Source: Halobacteriales archaeon QS_9_68_42 (GTDB taxonomy: Archaea > Halobacteriota > Halobacteria > Halobacteriales > Haloarculaceae). From it: a stretch of DNA of 6,255 nt. Where the stretch lies: the NCBI GenBank assembly GCA_003022905.1, contig PXSE01000052.1, positions 1 to 6,255 on the forward strand. The letters run 5' to 3'. The first letter of the stretch is position 1. Every line of letters begins with the position of its first letter. The translations under genes were made by a program, and so were the position numbers. This document shows positions 1-5,441 of this stretch, one piece after another. The notes beneath the pieces were generated by a model that made no database searches, had not been told where the DNA came from, and worked only from the letters and a program-made list of their open reading frames with translations.

Positions 1-687
1 TTCGCCCCCGAGGGCCGCTCCGTCGAGGACCTGGCCCGCCGGGAGGTGATGGCCGCGCTCCGCGAGAAGGTGCCGTACGACCGGGTGGCGGAGCTGGAGA
101 GCCCGAGCGAGGTGGCCCAGCCGACGGGGACGGCCGACCTCGGGAGCGAGACTGTCGGGGAGCCGGGCAACGGCGCTCCGGAGCCCAGCGAGGGGACGGC
201 CGACGAGGAGCCCAACGCCGAGGCCGCCACGGCCGACGCCGAGGCCGCTATGGCCAACGCCGAAGCCGAAGCCGGGTCTGACGCGGCCGAGAAGACGGAC
301 GCCGCCATCGACGAAAGTGGGGCCGCCCCGGAGGCCGACGCCGCCGAGGAGGCCGACGCCGTCAAGACGGCGGAGACCATCGAGACGCTGCCCGGTCACG
401 TCCGTGCGGTCATCGAGACCGGAACCGGGCGCGTGAGGCTCCTCGACTCGGCGTTCCGGACGTTTGAGGAGGGCGACGCCGACGACGCACTCGACGTGCT
501 GGCGGAGGCGGCCGAACCCCCGTCGACGGTTGTGCTCGACGGGGAACTCGACCAGCGGGTGCTCGACGTCGCCGCACAGCGGGGCGTCGGCCAGATAGTC
601 GCCGCCTCGACGGGCGAATTCGTTAAGAAGCCGACGAGCGTCCGCGTCAGGACCGCAGACCGGTTACTCGCGGCGAACGAGACGTAG
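1..687 (+). CDS. dnaG: Archaeal DnaG-type primase, C-terminal part (5'-truncated by window)
   Basis: The reading frame is open from base 1 to the TAG at 685-687, giving 228 residues of a longer protein whose N-terminal and TOPRIM domains lie outside the window. The first ~33 residues (through RREVMAALREKVPYDRV) match the helical segment that follows the TOPRIM domain in archaeal DnaG. Residues ~34-128 are a low-complexity Ala/Glu/Asp linker with repeated DAEA-like units. From ~129 (LPGHV) to the end is the conserved C-terminal domain (DGELDQRVLDVAAQRGVGQIVAASTG, then KKPTSVRVRT). Archaeal DnaG is a primase-like nucleotidyltransferase; in several archaea it also associates with the RNA exosome. 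GTG46 and ATG49 are internal codons, not starts. The gene converges on the acetyltransferase gene, overlapping it by 24 nt. Identification rests on recognised C-terminal sequence only. Confidence 0.88.
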   Translation, partial: FAPEGRSVEDLARREVMAALREKVPYDRVAELESPSEVAQPTGTADLGSETVGEPGNGAPEPSEGTADEEPNAEAATADAEAAMANAEAEAGSDAAEKTDAAIDESGAAPEADAAEEADAVKTAETIETLPGHVRAVIETGTGRVRLLDSAFRTFEEGDADDALDVLAEAAEPPSTVVLDGELDQRVLDVAAQRGVGQIVAASTGEFVKKPTSVRVRTADRLLAANET

Positions 688-1068
688 CGCCGCGGCCCCG
701 TCGTCGTAGAACTCCTTGACTCGGGCCTTCCGCTGGAACCCCGCCGCCGCGTAGAAGTCGACGGCGTCGCTGTCAACGGGCGTCGTCACGACCAATTTCT
801 CGGCGCCGGCGGCGGCCGCGACCGCTTCCAGCAGGCGCCGACCGCGGCCCTCCCGGCGGTGCTCGGGGGCGACAACCAGTTCCGAGAGAGCCGTCTCGGT
901 GGCCGGGAGCGCGACGGCGTAGCCGACCACGGCGTCGGCGACGGCGACGCGCCCGAGAAACGGGCCGGAGAGTGCCGCCGTCACTAGTTCGGGGTCGGCG
1001 TACGAGAGGTGCGACTGCAGTGACCTGACGGCCGGCTCGTCGGCCGGCGCCATCGGGCGGACCGTCAC
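664..1068 (-). CDS. GNAT-family N-acetyltransferase
   Basis: This is a 134-residue protein, about the normal length of a single GNAT domain. The acetyl-CoA pyrophosphate-binding loop is visible as RREGRG at residues 71-76 (consensus R/Q-x-x-G-x-G/A), after the beta strand LSELVVAPEH and before the helix RRLLEAVAAAA. The family's C-terminal pattern, VDFYAAAGFQRKARVKEFY, spans about 103-121. GTG at 1068-1066 is chosen because it overlaps the DUF92 stop codon as GTGA and gives the usual N-terminus ([16 protein letters not shown]). The overlap implies translational coupling, and I see no Shine-Dalgarno sequence. The enzyme should transfer acetyl from acetyl-CoA to an amine, possibly a protein N-terminus or small molecule; the substrate cannot be read from sequence. 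Its last 24 nt are antisense to the end of dnaG. Confidence 0.9.
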   Translation of the reverse strand: MTVRPMAPADEPAVRSLQSHLSYADPELVTAALSGPFLGRVAVADAVVGYAVALPATETALSELVVAPEHRREGRGRRLLEAVAAAAGAEKLVVTTPVDSDAVDFYAAAGFQRKARVKEFYDDGAAALRLVRRE

Positions 1069-2402
1069 AGCAGGACGGCGCCGCCGGCCGCGGCCAGGCC
1101 CGCGGTGAGCGTCGCCAGCAGGTTCACGCCCTGATTGCCGAGGCGGGTCCCCTCGAGCGTCGCGCCGAGGATGCTGTCTGCGGTCATGCCGACGACCCCG
1201 GCGACCGTGACGAGCGCCACCGTGGACGGCCCGAATTCGAAGAAGGCACCGCCGAGGCCGCCGATGATGGCGGCGCCGGTCAGCCCTGCGACAGCGCCCT
1301 GCGGGGTGACCGCCCCGTCGGTCCCGGGGTCGACACGCTCGAACGTCGTGATCAGGCGCGGCGCGTCGAAGAGGCCGCCGAACTCGCTGGAGAAGGTGTC
1401 GGCCAGCGCCGCGGCGACGGCGCCGGCGAAGGCGAACCGGAACAGCGCGGCGTCGACGCCGACCTGCCCGCTGGCGGCGTAGGCGTAGGCGACGACCGCC
1501 ACGAGGGCGACCGCGGAGTTCGCCAAGACGTTCCCGCTGCCGCGTGCGCCATCGTTCTCCTGGGCGATGCCGCGTTCGAGTTTCTCCTCGTAGCGGTACT
1601 TCGAGGCCAGGCCACCGAGACCGAAGAACGTCACCAGCACGACGAACCAGCCGTACCCGCCGAGGACGACCGCAAACAGCGCCAGCAGCACGCCGGTCAG
1701 CATGCCGGTGATCGAGGCCGTCCCGAGCGCGTAGGCGACGTAACCGAGGGCGACGGTGAGCGCCAGGCCGACCCCGACCCGGCGGGCCGTCGGCCCGGGG
1801 GTGCCGGCCTCCAGTTCGAGCAGGAACCACACGAGCAGGCCCGTCGACAGCAATACGAGCGAGTCGTCGCGAACGTACAGCGCAGAGCGGACCAGCGCAC
1901 CCAGCAGCGCGCCGCTGGCGGCGACGAAGACGGTCAGCGGCGGCGAGGGGACCGACCCGCCCAGGGTGCCGACGGCGACCACCGCGGCGATGCCGCCGAC
2001 GGTGCCGACAGCGGCGTAGGCGGCGGTCACGACCACCGGACGGGGCGTCCGGCGCCAGATGAGATCCTGGCTCAGGTTCCCGGTCGTGAATACGAACACC
2101 GCGACGACGAACGCCGCCGTCGGGAGGCCGAAGCCGACGAGCAGGATAGCCAGGCCGGCGACGGCCAGCGCGAAGGAGGCGAGTCCGTATAGCCGTCCGG
2201 CCTTGCGGTCGCCCTCGTAGGCGAAGGCCTCGAAGAGCGGGCCCCGCGTGGAGGCGAGCGCGACGGCCGCGACGGCGATGAAGGGGGCGACGGTGCCGAC
2301 TGCCGCGAGCCTTCCACCCGCGTGTGCCTCCAACAGGGGCGCGGCCAGGCCGATGGTCCCCACGAGGAGGAAGCCGACGGCTCGACGTACGTCGCCAGTC
2401 AC
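1065..2402 (-). CDS. DUF92-family integral membrane protein (VTE6/TMEM19-like; possible prenyl-phosphate kinase)
   Basis: This 445-residue polytopic membrane protein has roughly a dozen hydrophobic segments. DUF92 signatures are in the C-terminal half: ASKYR (266-270), [11 protein letters not shown] (285-295), ADTFSSE (334-340), [15 protein letters not shown] (355-369) and GNQGVNLLA (422-430). The N-terminal ~210 residues form an additional multi-helix half. GTG2402 is the preferred start: it is followed by [12 protein letters not shown] leading into the first helix and lies ~28 nt from a TATA-like element. The frame extends upstream to 2582, but that stretch would overlap the divergent gene. 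Known family: plant VTE6 of this family is a phytyl-phosphate kinase, and most microbial members are uncharacterised. Inference: next to cis-prenyltransferase genes, a role in polyprenyl or isoprenoid phosphate metabolism is plausible. It is probably co-transcribed with the GNAT gene. Confidence 0.9.
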   Translation of the reverse strand: MTGDVRRAVGFLLVGTIGLAAPLLEAHAGGRLAAVGTVAPFIAVAAVALASTRGPLFEAFAYEGDRKAGRLYGLASFALAVAGLAILLVGFGLPTAAFVVAVFVFTTGNLSQDLIWRRTPRPVVVTAAYAAVGTVGGIAAVVAVGTLGGSVPSPPLTVFVAASGALLGALVRSALYVRDDSLVLLSTGLLVWFLLELEAGTPGPTARRVGVGLALTVALGYVAYALGTASITGMLTGVLLALFAVVLGGYGWFVVLVTFFGLGGLASKYRYEEKLERGIAQENDGARGSGNVLANSAVALVAVVAYAYAASGQVGVDAALFRFAFAGAVAAALADTFSSEFGGLFDAPRLITTFERVDPGTDGAVTPQGAVAGLTGAAIIGGLGGAFFEFGPSTVALVTVAGVVGMTADSILGATLEGTRLGNQGVNLLATLTAGLAAAGGAVLL

Positions 2403-2426
2403 GCCCCGAGGTTTCGCCGTCGCACA

Positions 2427-2432
2427 CTTAAC
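2427..2432. promoter_or_regulatory. TATA-like element in the DUF92 / cis-prenyltransferase-like divergent promoter region
   Basis: CTTAAC is the only AT-rich patch in the 90-bp gap between the two divergent starts. On the minus strand it reads GTTAAG and lies ~28 nt before GTG2402, the right distance for leaderless transcription of the DUF92 gene. On the plus strand it would place a start near 2457, leaving a leader of about 35 nt before GTG2493. Use in both directions is inference; the central TTAA is palindromic. Confidence 0.4.
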
Positions 2433-2475
2433 ATTCCCGAAGGCGCGCCCGAGGACCGACACGTTGAGGCCGCTC

Positions 2476-2482
2476 GAGGTGA
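2476..2482 (+). promoter_or_regulatory. Shine-Dalgarno sequence for the 2493 GTG start
   Basis: GAGGTGA is complementary to the conserved 3' end of archaeal 16S rRNA (…TCACCTCC…) and lies 10 nt before GTG2493. It supports GTG2493 over the in-frame ATG2514 or upstream codons. It also implies this transcript has a leader, unlike most others in the window. Confidence 0.5.
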
Positions 2483-2492
2483 ACCAGCCGAT

Positions 2493-3101
2493 GTGGGCCT
2501 CTACGACCGGTACATGGCCGCATGGGTCCGGTACAGCGACGCCCCCGTCCCCGAGCGGGTCGCGCTCGTCATCACCGAACACGATCTGCTCGAGCAGGGC
2601 GCCTACGGGACGATGTCGTCGTTCCTCGGGTGGGCCTTCGAGACCGGGACCGAGCAGGTGCTCGTCTACGTGAGCGTCCTCGACAAGGCGGCCGTCCCGA
2701 CGCTGCGGAATGCGCTCGCCGACCTCGAGAGCCCCCGGGAGGTTGCGGTCCGCGGCCCCGAAGCCGACGACGCCGCCGACGCCCCAGTGCAGATATCCAT
2801 CGGTCTCGGGGGCCGCGAGGAGTTCGCCACGGCCGTCCGGCGGATAGCCGAGGACGCCGCCAAGGGTGACCTCGACCCCGACGAGATAGACGAAAGCGAA
2901 ATCGAGCGCCGGCTCGTCTTCCCGACTCCGCCGGACCTCGTCATCAAGACTGGCGCCGAGCGCCTTTCGGACTTTCTCATCTGGCAGTCGGTGTACTCCG
3001 AGCTGTACTTCACCGACGTGAACTGGCGGGATTTCCGGCGCCGGGACTTCCTCCGGGCGGTGCGGGAGTACCAGGAGCGTCAGCGGCGTTTTGGCCGATA
3101 G
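2493..3101 (+). CDS. Non-catalytic cis-prenyltransferase homologue (UppS family, NgBR/Nus1-like)
   Basis: This 202-residue protein is homologous to undecaprenyl/dehydrodolichyl diphosphate synthases. The C-terminal half is typical: [15 protein letters not shown] (147-161), [15 protein letters not shown] (164-178), [17 protein letters not shown], ending RRFGR. This retains the glutamate of YSELYF (E170) and the terminal RxG-type motif. The catalytic signature is missing: where active enzymes have H-V-A-x-I-x-D-G-N-R-R, this protein has [15 protein letters not shown] (22-36), with no Asp-Gly-Asn. The usual RTGG is KTGA. At ~200 residues it is also shorter than typical active enzymes. In eukaryotes such proteins (NgBR, Nus1) are obligate partners of a catalytic subunit, and heteromeric enzymes have also been reported in Methanosarcina. 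I infer it pairs with the protein at 4022-4945. GTG2493 is chosen for its Shine-Dalgarno sequence and the MGLYDRY N-terminus. The stop codon lies inside a hairpin. Confidence 0.85.
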   Translation: MGLYDRYMAAWVRYSDAPVPERVALVITEHDLLEQGAYGTMSSFLGWAFETGTEQVLVYVSVLDKAAVPTLRNALADLESPREVAVRGPEADDAADAPVQISIGLGGREEFATAVRRIAEDAAKGDLDPDEIDESEIERRLVFPTPPDLVIKTGAERLSDFLIWQSVYSELYFTDVNWRDFRRRDFLRAVREYQERQRRFGR

Positions 3102-3174
3102 GCCGAAACACGCTGGAGGAGCGAAGCGAGTTCAGCGGCGGTTCGGGCGGTGAGCGGAGCGAACCGTCCAAACG
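3093..3174 (+). repeat. Direct repeat, copy 1 (~82 bp, overlaps the 3' end of the preceding gene)
   Basis: This copy aligns without gaps to 3275-3356, an offset of 182 bp. The first 25 bases (3093-3117) are identical, and the rest is about three-quarters identical. It begins in the last codons of the cis-prenyltransferase-like gene (Gly-Arg-stop) and includes the GATA hairpin and two of the 11-nt-loop hairpins. Confidence 0.85.
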
Positions 3175-3274
3175 TCGACGGGCGAGCGAAGCGAGTCCGT
3201 CGGAAGTCCGGACGCTGAACAGCGTGAAGCGTCCGGGTCTCGAAGCGCGAACGGAGTGAGCGATTCGGTGGTTC

Positions 3275-3356
3275 GGCCGATAGGCCGAAACACGCTGGAC
3301 GAGCGGAGCGAGTCTGTCGGAAGTTCGGACGGTGAGTGGAGCGAACCGTCCGAAGC
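3275..3356 (+). repeat. Direct repeat, copy 2 (~82 bp)
   Basis: This is the second copy of the repeat at 3093-3174. Weaker similarity extends a few codons upstream: TTC GGC CGA TAG at 3272-3283 again spells F-G-R-stop, as at the end of the preceding gene. This copy may therefore descend from a duplication of that gene's 3' end together with its downstream hairpins. No open gene precedes it here. Confidence 0.8.
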
Positions 3357-3455
3357 CTGGAAGACGAGCGGCGTGACCGGCCCTGATAGCGGGTCCGCCC
3401 CACCTAGATCGTGTCCGCTCGCCCGGACGCCGGCACCCGGAAGTTCGCAAAAACA

Positions 3456-3463
3456 TTTATATA
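3456..3463 (+). promoter_or_regulatory. TATA box for the small membrane protein gene
   Basis: TTTATATA, preceded by an A-rich stretch (CGCAAAAACA) that could serve as the TFB-recognition element, ends 21 nt before ATG3485, with its centre ~26 nt upstream. It is the strongest promoter-like sequence in the window and predicts a leaderless or nearly leaderless transcript. Confidence 0.8.
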
Positions 3464-3484
3464 CAGGGTTACGACCCGCGTATC

Positions 3485-3787
3485 ATGGCATGGTCCGAGG
3501 AGCGCACCAAGCGCGTCTGCGCGCGGATGGGCCGAGCGTTTCTCGTCGTCGCCGCCGTGACGGTCGTCGTCGGCCTTCTGAGCGTCGCCCTGCTAGACGT
3601 GGCGGGAGCGCGAATTGCCGCAAGCGGGGTCTACTACGCGCTGGGGGGATTGGCGTTCCACCCGTCGACCTGGGAGCAGTTGTCGTATCCGTTCTACCCC
3701 CAGCGCACCCCCGTTATCGGCATTCTGCTAGTGGTCGCCGCGACGGGGTCACTGTGGACCGTGGTCGGGCCGGTCCTGTTCGGATAG
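3485..3787 (+). CDS. Small two-helix membrane protein of unknown function
   Basis: This 100-residue protein is not recognised. A basic N-terminus (EERTKRVCARMGR, ~5-17) precedes a first hydrophobic segment at ~18-39 (AFLVVAAVTVVVGLLSVALL). A mildly hydrophobic, aromatic-rich stretch follows (GVYYALGGLAFHPSTWEQLSYPFYPQ, ~48-73), then a second hydrophobic segment at ~76-98. The positive-inside rule suggests both ends are cytoplasmic, with an external aromatic loop. ATG3485 is supported by a canonical TATA box at leaderless distance. Codon use is slightly less GC-biased than in the neighbours (CTA, GGA and TTG codons), consistent with an accessory gene. It lies between the stem-loop array and a hairpin pair. 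The promoter and frame make it likely real; the function is unknown. Confidence 0.7.
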   Translation: MAWSEERTKRVCARMGRAFLVVAAVTVVVGLLSVALLDVAGARIAASGVYYALGGLAFHPSTWEQLSYPFYPQRTPVIGILLVVAATGSLWTVVGPVLFG

Positions 3788-3793
3788 GATGGT

Positions 3794-3822
3794 CGTCCCG
3801 TAGCGGGACGGGCGGAACCGCC
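3794..3822. terminator. Hairpin pair between convergent reading frames
   Basis: A perfect 7-bp stem, CGTCCCG (3794-3800) and CGGGACG (3804-3810) around a TAG loop, is followed directly by GGCGGAACCGCC (3811-3822), a second small inverted repeat. The pair begins 6 nt after the membrane-protein stop and touches the stop of the minus-strand remnant, a position suited to terminating transcription from both sides. There is no T-tract on either strand, so termination is inferred from position. Confidence 0.4.
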
Positions 3823-3983
3823 TACTCGCCGGCCACGGCGTCGGCGGCCTCCGTCGTGTTCGACGAGTAGGCCACGTCGTTGATCCGCTGCTGTCGCTCC
3901 TCCAGCGACACGCCGTTGACCTCGTTCACGAACGACTCCACCGTCCGTGCCTTGGCCGTCGTCAGAACGCCGTAGGCACTGAC
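3822..3983 (-). pseudogene. Probable gene remnant or unannotated small ORF, downstream of uppS
   Basis: Read on the minus strand, this stretch encodes VSAYGVLTTAKARTVESF, then VNEVNGVSLEERQQRINDVA, then YSSNTTEAADAVAGE and a TAG at 3824-3822. Third codon positions are strongly G/C and the composition is protein-like, unlike a random shadow. The frame is open upstream to 4079 but has no ATG, GTG or TTG until GTG3941, which would give only 39 residues. Between ~4020 and 3983 it reads as an Ala/Pro/Thr-rich stretch. An ATG at 4044 in another frame would need a +1 shift near 3985 to join it. I do not recognise the family. It may be a 3' gene remnant, a very short gene starting at GTG3941, or a frameshifted gene after uppS. 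Confidence 0.35.
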
Positions 3984-4021
3984 TGGAGTCGTCGCAGCTG
4001 CCGTCGGCGCCGCCGGGAATC

Positions 4022-4945
4022 CTACTCCCCGTCGGCGACGCCATCGACGCGCGGTTTCAGCGCGGCGTCGTCGCCGTCCTCAAGGTCGTCGCGGAACCGG
4101 CCGACAACCCGCCGGGCCTCGGTGAGTTCGACATCGCCGATGGCTCGGAGCAGGGCCGCCGCCCGGCGGGCACGAGTGCGGCGCCACGATTCCTGGCGGG
4201 ACTCGTAGGTCCGGATGGCTCGCAGGAAGTCCGGCCGGGAGAACTCCGGCCAGTAGGGGGTACAGAAGTACACCGCCGCCTCGTTGCCGTTGGCGTGCCA
4301 CGGCAGGAAGTTCGAGGTCCGTTCGTCGCCGCCCGTCCGGATGATGAGGTCGACGGCCCGGGTGGGGCCGGCCGTCAGTCGCCGCTGAATCTCGGCGACG
4401 TCGACGGCGTCGGCGTCGAGTTCGCCGGCGGCCGCCTCGCTGGCGACGTCGCGGGCGACCCCCAGCAGTTCCGCGCGGCCGCCGTAGGCCAGGGCGACGT
4501 TCAGGTGGAGTTCGTCGTACTGTGCGGTGCGGGCCTCGGCGTAGTCGACGGCCTCCCGGACCCGCGGGGGTAGCCGGTCGACCTCGCCGATGGCCCGGAT
4601 GCGGACCTCCCGGTCGTGGACCTCCTCGCGGTCGGCAAAGGAGCGGAGTTTCTCGGTGATGAGGTCGAACAACGCCTCGCGCTCGTCGGGCGGGCGCTCG
4701 AAGTTCTCCGTCGAAAAGGCGTACAGCGTCAACTCCTCGATGCCGAGGTCGCCGCACCACCGAAGGACCCGCTCGGTGGTGTCGGCGCCGGCACGGTGGC
4801 CCTCCGTTTTCTCTTCGCCCTGCTTTTCGGCGTAGCGGCGGTTCCCGTCCTGAATGACGGCGACGTGGGTGGGGACGCCGCCGATCTCCCGCTCGAGTAG
4901 GCGTTCGTAGGCGCCTACCATCCGGCGGCGGACTCCTCCGAGCAT
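4022..4945 (-). CDS. uppS: Catalytic cis-prenyltransferase (polyprenyl/undecaprenyl diphosphate synthase family)
   Basis: This 307-residue protein condenses isopentenyl diphosphate onto an allylic diphosphate with cis geometry, giving the long polyprenyl diphosphate from which archaeal dolichol-type glycosyl carriers derive. Motifs in order: HVAVIQDGNRRYA (27-39) with catalytic Asp33; GHRAG (49-53); FSTEN (77-81); LNVALAYGGRAEL (148-160); DLIIRTGGDERTSNF (199-213) with Arg203, Arg209 and Ser211 as diphosphate-binding candidates; and YFCTPYWPEF (226-235). DGNRRYA rather than bacterial DGNGRWA is the form seen in eukaryotic Rer2/DHDDS-like enzymes. After FLRAIRTYESRQ the family's RxG motif is absent (ESWRRT), and a ~55-residue charged tail follows. 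ATG4945 is used; ATG4921 is an alternative. Its promoter is weak (CATTTGG at 4970-4976). It probably works with the non-catalytic homologue at 2493-3101. Confidence 0.95.
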   Translation of the reverse strand: MLGGVRRRMVGAYERLLEREIGGVPTHVAVIQDGNRRYAEKQGEEKTEGHRAGADTTERVLRWCGDLGIEELTLYAFSTENFERPPDEREALFDLITEKLRSFADREEVHDREVRIRAIGEVDRLPPRVREAVDYAEARTAQYDELHLNVALAYGGRAELLGVARDVASEAAAGELDADAVDVAEIQRRLTAGPTRAVDLIIRTGGDERTSNFLPWHANGNEAAVYFCTPYWPEFSRPDFLRAIRTYESRQESWRRTRARRAAALLRAIGDVELTEARRVVGRFRDDLEDGDDAALKPRVDGVADGE

Positions 4946-5134
4946 CTATCGGGCACGTAACACCCCAGCCAAATGAGTGTTGCTGGTCCGGGCGGGCCTC
5001 GCCGGCGGACCGCAAGAGCCGGACAACGCCGGTGGATGTGTCGCCCTCCGCGAGGGGGCCGCGACGAATAACGACCGTCTCGCCGGGCGCTGCCCGTCGC
5101 TCGTCCGTCACTTGCCCGTCAGGTAGCCACAGGC

Positions 5135-5141
5135 TTTTTAT
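5135..5141 (+). promoter_or_regulatory. TATA box for the cold-shock protein gene
   Basis: TTTTTAT is centred ~30 nt before ATG5168, predicting a start a few bases before or at the ATG. The 222 bp between the divergent uppS and cold-shock starts (4946-5167) otherwise holds no recognisable gene. Confidence 0.7.
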
Positions 5142-5167
5142 CTGGGCACGTCCTTCCGTTACCTGCA

Positions 5168-5362
5168 ATGGCGCAAGGCGAGGTTGACTTCTTCAACGAC
5201 ACCGGCGGTTACGGGTTCATCGAGACCGACGAGGCTGACGAGGACGTCTTCTTCCACATGGAGGACGTCGGCGGCCCCGACCTCGAGGAGGGTCAGGAGG
5301 TCGAGTTCGAGATAGAACAGGCCGAGAAGGGCCCGCGGGCCAAGAACCTCGAGCGCCTGTAA
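5168..5362 (+). CDS. cspA: Cold-shock domain protein (CspA family)
   Basis: This 64-residue protein has the standard length of a single cold-shock domain. It is a five-strand beta barrel that binds single-stranded RNA or DNA in the cytoplasm and is thought to act as an RNA chaperone. RNP1 is visible as GGYGFI (13-18) and RNP2 as VFFHM (27-31), with Phe8, Phe9, Tyr15, Phe17, Phe28, Phe29 and His30 forming the aromatic binding face. The start fits the conserved spacing to [12 protein letters not shown] and the TATA box ~30 nt upstream. The protein is strongly acidic (runs such as ETDEADEDV and [12 protein letters not shown]) compared with bacterial CspA, as expected for a halophile. It is monocistronic: uppS diverges upstream, and the next gene has its own promoter ~100 nt downstream. 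Confidence 0.95.
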   Translation: MAQGEVDFFNDTGGYGFIETDEADEDVFFHMEDVGGPDLEEGQEVEFEIEQAEKGPRAKNLERL

Positions 5363-5433
5363 CTCGGCGACGACGGCAGCGAAAACGACAGCGGCGCGGT
5401 ACGGGCGGTTCACACTCGTCGCGGACCGTGACC

Positions 5434-5441
5434 TGTATTAC
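5434..5441 (+). promoter_or_regulatory. TATA-like element for the gene at 5464
   Basis: TGTATTAC is centred ~26 nt before ATG5464, which fits a leaderless transcript. A second AT patch, TTTAAT at 5457-5462, is too close to the start codon to serve the same gene. Confidence 0.5.

Larger units (their letters stand above)
3089..3376 (+). repeat. Array of tandem stem-loops with conserved 11-nt loops (32-33 nt pitch)
   Basis: The array contains eight copies of an 11-nt motif, consensus GARYRRMGYGA (last copy degenerate), starting at 3119, 3152, 3184, 3217, 3249, 3301, 3334 and 3366. Spacing is 33, 32, 33, 32, 52, 33 and 32. Most copies are the loop of an inverted repeat: 3111-3117/3131-3137; 3141-3151/3163-3173; 3176-3183/3195-3202; 3208-3216/3228-3236 (perfect 9 bp); 3241-3248/3260-3267 (one mismatch); 3296-3300/3312-3316 (short, with wobbles); 3324-3333/3345-3354 (perfect 10 bp). 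The copy at 3366 has lost its stem. Two further hairpins have a GATA loop: 3089-3096/3101-3108 and 3272-3278/3283-3289. Stem sequences differ between units while pairing is kept. GAGCGAAGCGAG-type motifs recur in haloarchaeal genomes; I know of no established function. Confidence 0.85.

Noticed and set aside
46..51. GTG46/ATG49 as the start of the first gene
   Set aside because: The frame is open from base 1 with family-like residues upstream, so the gene begins before the window.
1069..2427. Upstream extension of the acetyltransferase reading frame on the minus strand
   Set aside because: It is extremely Arg-rich and out of frame with the DUF92 gene; the acetyltransferase domain starts at the GTG coupled to the DUF92 stop.
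2322..2492. Upstream in-frame start for the cis-prenyltransferase-like gene
   Set aside because: This stretch is antisense to the DUF92 N-terminus. GTG2493 has a Shine-Dalgarno sequence and gives an N-terminus suited to the family.
2403..2582. N-terminal extension of the DUF92 protein to an ATG at 2582
   Set aside because: The extra 60 residues would overlap the divergent gene and the TATA-like element, and they do not look like a membrane-protein N-terminus.
3119..3376. Regularly spaced short motif resembling a CRISPR array
   Set aside because: The repeated unit is only 11 nt, and the intervening 21-22 nt are the two arms of self-complementary stems, not unique spacers. No cas gene is nearby.
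3010..3456. Minus-strand open frames across the repeat region (also 3080-3403)
   Set aside because: They are Arg/Ser/Pro-rich, follow the repeat periodicity, overlap the end of a real gene and have no promoter or recognisable domain.
3256..3870. Plus-strand open frame of ~204 codons
   Set aside because: It begins in the repeat array and runs out of frame through the better-supported membrane protein gene at 3485-3787; its composition is Arg-rich shadow.
4080..5168. Minus-strand frame of ~362 codons across uppS
   Set aside because: Most of it is an Arg/Pro-rich shadow of uppS in another frame; only the short part upstream of 4945 is worth noting.
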